Source: Ignavibacteriaceae bacterium (lineage in GTDB: Bacteria; Bacteroidota; Ignavibacteria; Ignavibacteriales; Ignavibacteriaceae). From it: a stretch of DNA of 64,000 bases. The notes beneath the pieces were generated by a model. It ran no database searches and was not told where the DNA came from. It worked only from the letters and a program-made list of their open reading frames with translations. The stretch is from assembly GCA_020848375.1 (NCBI GenBank), contig JADLAF010000194.1, positions 1 to 64,000 of the forward strand. The letters run 5' to 3'. The position numbers and the translations under genes are program-made. Below, one piece after another: positions 8,008 to 15,290 of this stretch (position 1 is the first letter of the stretch; each line of letters opens with the position of its first letter).

Positions 8008-9593
8008 AACTGAATATAAAAATGCTTGTGTTCCTTCTTGTTTTATCTACAGTGACATTTGCGCAGGACGACACTAAGTCTAATGTTGAACTGCCTGATT
8101 TTGTTATTACCGGTAAGGACCAGATTAATTTCCCGCCGGCAAAAAAAATTAAACCGGATGTGATATCGGCACTTTCAGAAGAATTTATAAATCCTCCTTA
8201 TAAAGCTGAAGAGTTTTCTTCAGGTGAAATAAGCATACCAGAAACAATTGTTTCGTTTAAGAAAGACTCTTCTCTGGTTTTTAATGGGTTGTTCTCAGTT
8301 TATCTGGGTAACCTCTCCCTCCCCGAGCTTAAAGGTAGTTATAATCTGGGTTTTGGTTCATTGCGGCTTACTCCGTCTCTTGAGGTGAAAAAAATCCGCG
8401 ATTTTGAACCGAACAGCGGAGAAAGTATATATAACTTTAATGTTAGTTCAGTTTTTACGCAGGAAAGAGGCGAGGGGTTTTTTAGTGACATAATTGCAGA
8501 CGCGGATGTTTCTTTCTATTCAAGTAACAGGAAACTTTACAAAGACACATTATCGTTCAGGAAAAGGGACTTAAATCTGTTTTCAATGAATGCCGGTATT
8601 AAAAAATATTTTAGCAGTAATTCCACAGTGCATCTTACCGGTGATATTAAATCTGCATCAGTAAATGAGTTTGTCTCTGGGTTGAACAGGGCTTCTTTTG
8701 ACGCGGGTGGTTTCGTTAAATTTTCAAATTTTATACTCTCCGCTGATGCTGAAATCTCCACTATGTCATTAGACAATTATGACAAGGGCTATTATTCTTT
8801 CACCCCAGGTGTTTCATATTTTCAGCCCGGCTCACTTTACATAAGAGTAGCTGGCGGACCCGTAAAGGCAGGCGAAAATAGCGGTATTGGGATTGATGCC
8901 TCAGCCGGATTGAATCTTTCTTCCGCACTAAGTGTCAGTTTCAGCTATGAAAATGGCTGGAAGAGCTCAAATTTGTTTAGTTCACTTGTTTCTGTCCCAT
9001 ATTTCCTGCCTGATTCATTAAGTCAATTGTTCGAAAACCGGAATCATCACCTCAGGTTTGAAACAAAATACAGTTTTAAACACTATTTTGAGGGGTTAGT
9101 TTTCATTAAAACCGGTAAAACAGAGAACATGAACTATTTCTTGAGAGATACTTCTAACGGGGTTTTCAGAGCTTCATCGGCAGATGCCTCATTTGTAGGT
9201 ATGGGGGTTGATCTTAAGTTCCATGAGGGTCCCATGGGTTTTTTATATGGTCATGCTGAACTTAATTCTGTTAAGGATAATAATGACAAAACACTTCCTT
9301 ATCTGTCTTCTCTTCGGGGCAATTTGATCTATGGTAAAAAGCTGAGCAAGTCAATTAGTCTGCTGGCTGGTGCTGAGTATCTTAGTTCTCCTTATGTTGA
9401 CCGGCAGAATCTGAAAGAAAGCAGTTCTTACTTAGACATTAATTTAGCGTTAGAATATAAACTCGGCCTTATTTCAGAGGGAAGTGTGGTTTCATTTAAA
9501 GCGAATAATCTGTTAAATACCGAAAACAACTACTGGGAGGGATACCCTGGCAGACCGGCCGACTTTCGTATTGGTTTGGAAATAAAGTTTTAA
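8004..9593 (+). CDS. outer-membrane beta-barrel protein resembling a TonB-dependent receptor without plug
   Basis: The 529-residue protein has a signal peptide (1-20, ending TFAQ) and then, at about residues 28-42, VELPDFVITGKDQIN. This resembles the LPEVVVTG-type element found just before the plug of TonB-dependent receptors. A plug-sized domain is missing: only about 60 residues precede the beta-rich region of alternating hydrophobic strands. The last strands (NNLLNTENNYWEGYPGRP and a C-terminal RIGLEIKF with final Phe) look like the end of a TonB-receptor barrel. Location between the TPR scaffold and ExbBD/TonB suggests energised outer-membrane function. The substrate is unknown. Confidence 0.75.
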   Translation: MKLNIKMLVFLLVLSTVTFAQDDTKSNVELPDFVITGKDQINFPPAKKIKPDVISALSEEFINPPYKAEEFSSGEISIPETIVSFKKDSSLVFNGLFSVYLGNLSLPELKGSYNLGFGSLRLTPSLEVKKIRDFEPNSGESIYNFNVSSVFTQERGEGFFSDIIADADVSFYSSNRKLYKDTLSFRKRDLNLFSMNAGIKKYFSSNSTVHLTGDIKSASVNEFVSGLNRASFDAGGFVKFSNFILSADAEISTMSLDNYDKGYYSFTPGVSYFQPGSLYIRVAGGPVKAGENSGIGIDASAGLNLSSALSVSFSYENGWKSSNLFSSLVSVPYFLPDSLSQLFENRNHHLRFETKYSFKHYFEGLVFIKTGKTENMNYFLRDTSNGVFRASSADASFVGMGVDLKFHEGPMGFLYGHAELNSVKDNNDKTLPYLSSLRGNLIYGKKLSKSISLLAGAEYLSSPYVDRQNLKESSSYLDINLALEYKLGLISEGSVVSFKANNLLNTENNYWEGYPGRPADFRIGLEIKF

Positions 9594-9603
9594 CATCAGT
9601 ACG

Positions 9604-11460
9604 ATGACTAAATCTGAATTAATCAGGAATATAGCTCTAAAAACAGGTATCCCTGTCTATCAGGCAGTGGATTTTATGGAGATATTTCTTGAATATATAC
9701 GAGAACATGTTGAAGGGGGTAAATCTTTTATCATAGGTGCAATTGGTGAATTCAGACCTGTGCATGTTAATATATCCGGGAAGTTAAATATAAGCAACTA
9801 TGTTGAAGCTATACTTTTTGAGGGGAAAGAACCTTTTACCTCATCCCGGCACTTGTTTGATCTCCCCTCAGCCGAAGCAGCGGTTGATATAAAAGCCGAC
9901 AATCTGCTTAATCTGAGTTTTGATAAGCCAATTATGCCGGCTGACTCTTCTGGCGATACCGAGGCATTTCTTCTCCTCAATGGCAGTCAAAGCAGAGAAT
10001 TGCTTGTTAAGAAAGCTGCAGAATTATTCGGTACAGGAAGTATTTTTGATATCAACACCATCGAATCCTACCTGTCGGTAGCTGACCTGAAAGAGATTAT
10101 AAATAAGGGTGACTCAGAAAGTGATATCCGGAATGCAATTGAAAAGACAGATTCTGAGTCCTGGGAAACTTCTGAAGCATTGGATTGGGAGTTTGGCGGT
10201 GAATGGAAAAAGGAAGTTGAAAGTGAAGATATTTTGCTGGATGCAAATCTTTCCGAATGGAATTTTGGCGGGGAAGAATCACAAACAGTTGAAGAAAGTG
10301 AAATTAGTTTTGATGATTTAACCCGTACTAACCTGGATGTCCTTCAACACGAAAAGGACTACGTCCCGGTGTCTTCCCGCACCAGAGAGCTTCAGATAGA
10401 TCTATCTGAATTAGAGGATGAAGAATCATCCAACCATAAAGAAATTTTTCTTCCACCTGATCCAACCTCCTTTACTCCTCAGAATGATCTGGATTCACTC
10501 TTCAAAAAATCAATTGCTGAGAGTTTTCTTTTTGCAATACCGGATCCCATTGAGAAAAAAGAAGAAGAAAGAAGAGAGGAGAGGAGAAAAGCCAGAGAAG
10601 CTGAGGAAAAGGCATATCTTGAAAATGAGTATAGTTTAAGAAAGCGACTGGAAGCTGAAGGAGAGGGGAATGATGAGACCGGTCAACTTGCCGATGTAAT
10701 CAATTTAAAGCCGAAGCATCATAAAGAAGATGATTATTCAGGGTTTGATCCAAAATCGCTCATAAAAACTCAGCTTCCTAAACTTGCCAAACAGAAGAAA
10801 CCGATCATCTGGACACTGCTCTCACTTCTGTTTGTCGCGGGGGTAGGTTCCACCTTATATATTCATCGGTTTGGAGTTCCCGATTTTGTGGCAAAATATC
10901 TGCCTGAAAAAAAAGGATTTGAACTGCCTCCCATAGTTGCTACTGTTGTTGAAAGAGATTACAATATCCCGGTTACATATCCTTACCGGAAAGCTGCAAA
11001 TCCTTCTGATATTCCAATGCTTGGGATTGACAGCAGTGATTTTGCGCCTATGCCCCAGCCCTCAGTCACGAGCATCAAAAATGATTCTACTGTAATTATT
11101 AAGAAAGACTCGAACCAGGTTGTAACGCCGGTTACCAAACCTGTTGTTACCGATCAAAAACCTCCTGAATCAAGGGAACAGAAGCAACCAGTAATCAGTC
11201 AAAACCCTGTGCAGCCGTCTTCAGAATCTGTATTGGTAAAAGGGAATATATTCCGTGAAGGAGATATTTACACGGTTCAGGTCTCAAGCTGGCGAGAAAA
11301 GACTGTTGCAGAGAAGGAATCAGCCCGTTTACAGCGTCTTGGGTATCCGGCCTATGTTCAGTCAGCGGTAATACCAGGCAGGGGCCGATGGTACAGAGTC
11401 AGGGTCGGAGAGTTTAAGACACTTCAGGAAGCTGAAGAATATTCTAATAAATTAAAGTAA
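9604..11460 (+). CDS. HU-like domain / transmembrane / SPOR domain fusion protein
   Basis: Residues 1-60 match the start of HU/IHF proteins (KSELIRNIALKTGIP, then IGEFRPVHVN), but the long basic beta-arm for DNA wrapping is not obvious. A long acidic low-complexity region (about 110-315) and a charged helix (316-352) precede one membrane segment at 399-421. Lys-rich residues before it place the N-terminus in the cytoplasm. A Pro/Ser/Thr-rich linker leads to a C-terminal SPOR domain (554-618, YTVQVSSW and WYRVRVGEF), which in known families binds denuded peptidoglycan. HU-like plus SPOR fusions occur in Bacteroidota. A bridge between nucleoid and septal wall is an inference. Confidence 0.8.
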   Translation: MTKSELIRNIALKTGIPVYQAVDFMEIFLEYIREHVEGGKSFIIGAIGEFRPVHVNISGKLNISNYVEAILFEGKEPFTSSRHLFDLPSAEAAVDIKADNLLNLSFDKPIMPADSSGDTEAFLLLNGSQSRELLVKKAAELFGTGSIFDINTIESYLSVADLKEIINKGDSESDIRNAIEKTDSESWETSEALDWEFGGEWKKEVESEDILLDANLSEWNFGGEESQTVEESEISFDDLTRTNLDVLQHEKDYVPVSSRTRELQIDLSELEDEESSNHKEIFLPPDPTSFTPQNDLDSLFKKSIAESFLFAIPDPIEKKEEERREERRKAREAEEKAYLENEYSLRKRLEAEGEGNDETGQLADVINLKPKHHKEDDYSGFDPKSLIKTQLPKLAKQKKPIIWTLLSLLFVAGVGSTLYIHRFGVPDFVAKYLPEKKGFELPPIVATVVERDYNIPVTYPYRKAANPSDIPMLGIDSSDFAPMPQPSVTSIKNDSTVIIKKDSNQVVTPVTKPVVTDQKPPESREQKQPVISQNPVQPSSESVLVKGNIFREGDIYTVQVSSWREKTVAEKESARLQRLGYPAYVQSAVIPGRGRWYRVRVGEFKTLQEAEEYSNKLK

Positions 11461-11473
11461 AAAAGGAAAAAGA

Positions 11474-12136
11474 ATGAGTTTACTCGAGATGTTCTTTCAG
11501 GGCGGGTTCATTATGTGGCCTATTCTTATCGCATCTGTAGTAGGTGTGGCCATTTCTATTGACCGTTATCTTGTAATCCGCAAAGCACGACTGAATGCTC
11601 CTAAATTTTTGGCTGCAATCCGCTCTATGGTAAAAAAGAAAGATATTGACGGTGCAATACAGTTCTGTATGGCAGAAAAAACACCTGCTTCAAATATGAT
11701 CAGAAAGGGACTTCGTAAAGTACGCTTTGGCCACAGCCGGGTTAAGGAAGCTATTGAGGCAGCCGGAAAACAGGAAGTTACAAAACTTGAAAAAGGTCTT
11801 AGCGTACTTGCCACAATATCAGGCATCGCCCCGCTCATGGGTTTCCTGGGTACCGTGACAGGTATGATTGGTGCATTTATGAAGATTCAGGATTTACAGG
11901 GGTCTGCAAGTCCGAGTGATCTTGCTTCGGGTATTTGGGAGGCACTCTTAACTACAGCGTTTGGCCTGGGCGTAGGTATTATCGCGCTGATTTTTTATAA
12001 CTACTTCCTTGCAAAAATCACCAAATTAGTAAATGATATGGAAGTAATTTCAACTGATGTTCTCGACAGTCTGGAAGAAGCACTCACGGGTAAAGAACTT
12101 CCTCCTGATCAGGACGAGCTTGAAATGGAATTATAA
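11474..12136 (+). CDS. exbB: MotA/TolQ/ExbB family proton channel subunit
   Basis: The 220-residue protein has three membrane segments (about 12-31, 112-135, 158-180) in the TolQ/ExbB order. The conserved ISGIAPLMGFLGTVTGMIGAF and LTTAFGLGVGI stretches line the proton path. A GGFIMWPIL start is typical of the family. It is followed after 2 nt by ExbD and then TonB, so it should form the motor that uses proton motive force to power the TonB-like protein. Assignment to ExbB rather than TolQ rests on the adjacent TonB-type C-terminal domain. Confidence 0.9.
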   Translation: MSLLEMFFQGGFIMWPILIASVVGVAISIDRYLVIRKARLNAPKFLAAIRSMVKKKDIDGAIQFCMAEKTPASNMIRKGLRKVRFGHSRVKEAIEAAGKQEVTKLEKGLSVLATISGIAPLMGFLGTVTGMIGAFMKIQDLQGSASPSDLASGIWEALLTTAFGLGVGIIALIFYNYFLAKITKLVNDMEVISTDVLDSLEEALTGKELPPDQDELEMEL

Positions 12137-12138
12137 TT

Positions 12139-12546
12139 ATGAAGTTCAGCACCGAAAATAAACCGCTGTCATCATTTAATTTTTCGTCATTGACGGATAT
12201 TGTGATGCTTCTGCTGATCTTTTTCCTGCTTTCCTCTCAGTTTGTTATGCAAACAGGAGTAAAAGTTAAGCTGCCTGGTTCAAAAAGCAATGAGCCGCTT
12301 ACTACATCTAATCTTTCAGTTACTATTACTAATGAGGGAACCGTATATATCGGGACTGAGGTAACCGCACTGAGTGAACTACCGATGAAATTCTCCATCA
12401 TGAAACAGGCAGACAAGGATAATAACCTTATTATAAGAGCTGACAAAACAGTTCCGATTGAAATGGTAATCAAAGTTATTGATGCCGCACGTTCAGCGGG
12501 AATAGATAAATTCATAATCGAAACTGAAAAAGACCGGCTGAATTGA
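12139..12546 (+). CDS. exbD: ExbD/TolR family motor subunit
   Basis: The 135-residue protein has one N-terminal membrane helix (about 18-38) containing Asp20 in SLTDIVMLLLIFF, the residue that corresponds to the essential protonatable Asp of ExbD/TolR. The periplasmic domain shows the usual LPGSKS, VTITNEG and NNLIIRADKTVP elements. It lies between exbB and tonB with gaps of 2-3 nt, indicating one transcript and probable assembly into an ExbB-ExbD complex. Confidence 0.92.
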   Translation: MKFSTENKPLSSFNFSSLTDIVMLLLIFFLLSSQFVMQTGVKVKLPGSKSNEPLTTSNLSVTITNEGTVYIGTEVTALSELPMKFSIMKQADKDNNLIIRADKTVPIEMVIKVIDAARSAGIDKFIIETEKDRLN

Positions 12547-12549
12547 TTA

Positions 12550-13200
12550 ATGGCAACCCGTGCTGAAGAGCGCCAGCGCTCAGTCACTATTTCACTTTTT
12601 TTCCATTTTCTGCTGTTTCTCTTTCTTTTTTTTTACAGAATAGAACCGCAGACTGAAATTCAGGAGTTCATCGAAATCGGATTCGGAGGTGATGGTGCTT
12701 CCATGCTTAGCGGTGTTCCAGACAAGTTGAACGATAATCCTGAAGATGTTAAGCAAAATACTGAGTTAGAAAAAAACGATGATGTAAATCTGCCTAAAGC
12801 CGGTGAGAGCCCTGAAGACCCTTCGGTTAAAAAGGAAACTGAAAAGAAACCGGAAGAAAATAAAAACACTAATAACAGTCAGAATACGAACACTCAGACC
12901 TCCGGCAGCGGATCAACAGGATATGATATAGACTGGGGTGGAATGGGTCAGAGAAAGATATATAGTTTTATTCTGCCTGCCTATCCTGAGGGAGTTAACA
13001 AAAATATTGATATAAGAATACGCTTTACCATTTTACCTGATGGAACTGTCGGGAGTGTATTGCTTTTAGTAAAAGCTGATACCCGGCTTGAAAACGCCGC
13101 AATTACCTCACTGCGGCAATGGAGATTTGAACCTCTGCCTGCTAAACAAAATCAGGTGGTTCAGAATGCGGTTATTACTTTCCCGTATCGGGTACAGTAG
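12550..13200 (+). CDS. tonB: TonB-family energy transducer
   Basis: The 216-residue protein has an N-terminal membrane anchor (about 14-29) and a low-complexity Glu/Lys/Asn-rich linker (about 60-125). A C-terminal TonB domain (about 135-216) contains the family pattern IRIRFTILPDGTVGSV and LRQWRFEPLP. It would transmit ExbBD-generated force to an outer-membrane partner, presumably the barrel encoded at 8004. The linker is Pro-poor compared with classical TonB, so a TolA-like role is also possible. Its 3' end overlaps the convergent gene at 13175 by 26 bases. Confidence 0.85.
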   Translation: MATRAEERQRSVTISLFFHFLLFLFLFFYRIEPQTEIQEFIEIGFGGDGASMLSGVPDKLNDNPEDVKQNTELEKNDDVNLPKAGESPEDPSVKKETEKKPEENKNTNNSQNTNTQTSGSGSTGYDIDWGGMGQRKIYSFILPAYPEGVNKNIDIRIRFTILPDGTVGSVLLLVKADTRLENAAITSLRQWRFEPLPAKQNQVVQNAVITFPYRVQ

Positions 13201-13480
13201 CTTTTTTGAAGTACTCAGGATAATACATCCGGTAAAAAAAGTATTCTGCGATGCACAGAAGAGTTAATGTAATTGCATCCCTGTCATAATATAACCCGAA
13301 TCCTTCCGGATTAATCAGATACTTAGTCGGAATTCCGGCAATTGACCATCCCACAGTAAACAATATCGCAATAAGACCAGCATTAAGGAAGGCAGTTGCA
13401 AGATTTTCTTCCTGCCATTTCTTTGTGAAAATAATAAGGATAAAAAGCAGATGCAGGAAAAATATAAATGCTGTGATCAT
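13175..13480 (-). CDS. small integral membrane protein
   Basis: This 101-residue protein has three hydrophobic segments (about 2-18, 28-47, 68-84) with a short charged tail. The family is not recognised. It is the last gene of a three-gene minus-strand operon. Its ATG overlaps the stop of the gene at 13477 by 4 nt, and its 3' end runs 26 bases into the 3' end of tonB on the other strand. The function is unknown. Confidence 0.7.
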   Translation of the reverse strand: MITAFIFFLHLLFILIIFTKKWQEENLATAFLNAGLIAILFTVGWSIAGIPTKYLINPEGFGLYYDRDAITLTLLCIAEYFFYRMYYPEYFKKATVPDTGK

Positions 13481-13986
13481 TGGTTCTGTGAATCCCTTTT
13501 GAACATAAACGCAAAAAACAGACTGCCCGGGAGGCAGAACAGGGCATTGCTGAGTGAATTGCTTACAAAATAAATGAATGTATAAATTCCTGAAAAACCA
13601 TCATTTTTAATATCTTCCATAAGACTGTTGAGCAACGCAGCAGACTGATCAGCTTCAGGCAGCCCAAGCCCCCTTATTATTTTCATTGCCTCCGGCATCA
13701 TCGCGACAAAGTTATTTGTCTTGAAGATCATAGTTACCACAACTTCAATTATGGTCATAAAAAATGCTGTAAAAATTCCTGCTGCTATTCCGGTTTTTAT
13801 AGCTGACAAAAAAGGACGTTCACCCTTCTCAGGATGGAGGCGGAATTCAAACTTTGAGGCAAAGAATCCGGCTGCGGGTACCAGAATAATGAAAAATATC
13901 TGCATGAGTGAAACACTCAGCAGAGCTGCAAGCCCGAACCCGACAACCATAGCCGGTGATAAAATTCTCTGTAAGTTATTGTTCAT
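13477..13986 (-). CDS. DUF4199-like integral membrane protein
   Basis: The 169-residue protein has four hydrophobic segments: about 9-38 (two closely spaced), 64-86 and 138-160. The pattern of hydrophobic segments resembles the DUF4199 membrane proteins of Bacteroidota, a weak assignment made from overall pattern only. It overlaps the upstream propeller gene by 11 nt and the downstream gene by 4 nt, so the three are co-translated. No catalytic motif is visible. Confidence 0.65.
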   Translation of the reverse strand: MNNNLQRILSPAMVVGFGLAALLSVSLMQIFFIILVPAAGFFASKFEFRLHPEKGERPFLSAIKTGIAAGIFTAFFMTIIEVVVTMIFKTNNFVAMMPEAMKIIRGLGLPEADQSAALLNSLMEDIKNDGFSGIYTFIYFVSNSLSNALFCLPGSLFFAFMFKRDSQNQ

Positions 13987-14842
13987 TAAGTAATGTATCA
14001 GTGTTAATAATGTTTAAATTTCTGCCTGTTATATAAATCAGCCGGTTATTGATCAGAAAAGGGGATTGAATTGTATCTCCATCATGACCGGGGATTTGAA
14101 AGACAAGGGGAGACAAAAACGGTTTTGCGACATTCCGAAGAATTACGGTATTCTTTTTTGTTAATATCAGATACTCGCCGGCAAATCCTGCCAAAAACTC
14201 AGTCTTCTCAAGTTCAAAAAAACTGATGTAATTTAAAAACCGGTCAAAAAGAAAAAGACCTGCTGAATCCTGCACGGCAATATGATCTTTGTCAGAAAAA
14301 ATCTTAACAGGATAATTGAGTTTCCTCTCCGGGAGATTTTCAATGAAATAAACATTGCCCCTTTCTTTGAAGTACTGATCAGCCGTCAATATGATATGGC
14401 TCAGCCGGTCTGCGATAAATATTTCGCCAAACGAATTGACTGTAAATGAAACGGGGTCTGCAACCCCAGCCGAGGTGAAAATATGCTCCAATTTTTGCTC
14501 CCCTCTGAAATTAAGAAGCCGGTCAAAAAGTTTCACCGACTTAGCCCCTCTGTCAAGAATGTACAGGTTCATACCCCGCCAGAAAATACATGCAGGGTCA
14601 ATAAGTGCAGAGGTACCAAATCCGCCGCCGCCTGTTCTTTTTAATTCATTGCCATCAGGGTCGGTTACTACTATTTCCAGAGTACTTTTGTCAATAAGGT
14701 AAAAATTACCACTCTGATCCTGGGTTATGCCCAACGGCTGAAAACCGAGGCGGACCTGACTTTCAATACGGATCTGCTGACCTGTCAGAATACAGGTGAG
14801 AAGAATAAAGATTAATGCGTTAAATACTCTAAAAAACTTCAA
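13976..14842 (-). CDS. exported NHL/beta-propeller-like protein
   Basis: The 288-residue protein starts with a signal peptide (FFRVFNALIFILLTCILTGQQ, about 1-21). It then shows repeated blade patterns: GITQDQSGNFYLIDKS, NLYILDRGAKSVKLFD and NSFGEIFIADRLSH. This is the NHL-type six-bladed propeller motif, though fewer than six clear blades are seen. It is the first gene of the minus-strand operon with two membrane proteins. A binding or scaffold role in the periplasm is inferred. The partner is unknown. Confidence 0.75.
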   Translation of the reverse strand: MKFFRVFNALIFILLTCILTGQQIRIESQVRLGFQPLGITQDQSGNFYLIDKSTLEIVVTDPDGNELKRTGGGGFGTSALIDPACIFWRGMNLYILDRGAKSVKLFDRLLNFRGEQKLEHIFTSAGVADPVSFTVNSFGEIFIADRLSHIILTADQYFKERGNVYFIENLPERKLNYPVKIFSDKDHIAVQDSAGLFLFDRFLNYISFFELEKTEFLAGFAGEYLILTKKNTVILRNVAKPFLSPLVFQIPGHDGDTIQSPFLINNRLIYITGRNLNIINTDTLLNEQ

Positions 14843-14920
14843 AGTTGATTCGGTTTAATTTCACAAAAATAACCAAGTTTACTTGCGAAAAACACTTAAA
14901 ACAGGTAAAAATGGCGTTTA

Positions 14921-14950
14921 AAACGAAAAACCCCGGCGGGAACCGGGGTT
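14921..14950 (-). terminator. Rho-independent terminator downstream of tRNA-Gln
   Basis: On the minus strand an 8-bp stem AACCCCGG/CCGGGGTT with a 6-nt loop is followed by TTTCGTTT. It begins 6 bases after the 3' end of the tRNA gene and also lies upstream of the propeller operon, insulating it. Confidence 0.7.
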
Positions 14951-14955
14951 GAGAG

Positions 14956-15028
14956 CTGTCCTGCTAGGGGTCGAACCTAGACTCTTCTGATCCAGAGTCA
15001 GACGTGTTGCCAGTTACACCACAGGACA
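14956..15028 (-). tRNA. tRNA-Gln (anticodon CTG)
   Basis: The 73-nt sequence has a 7-bp acceptor stem TGTCCTG/CAGGACA, an anticodon stem TCTGA/TCAGA around loop CTCTGGA, and a T-loop GTTCGACCC. The discriminator is G73. No CCA is encoded, unlike the tRNA-Leu at 4100, so a CCA-adding enzyme is required. Confidence 0.93.
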
Positions 15029-15290
15029 ATTTTAAAAGTGAATTGCAAATTTACTAAATTCCTCAAAAAAAAGAAAACGATACTTCCAGGATTTTTTAGA
15101 TATTTGCCACAGTTGGTCAGACGTAGTAAATGCAACGAGAAGTTCCAGATTTCGGAAATCAGACCATTTAATACCCAAAGCAATAAAAATATTATACAAG
15201 AGTAATTTTAAATCCGGTTATCCTTGCAAATATTGATATAATGTTATAACTTTTACATTCAATCATATTCATTTAAAACTCGGAGGAAAA

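Noticed and set aside
13175-13200. 26-nt convergent overlap of tonB and a membrane gene as a regulatory antisense
   Set aside because: Short 3' overlaps are common in compact genomes and nothing else supports regulation.
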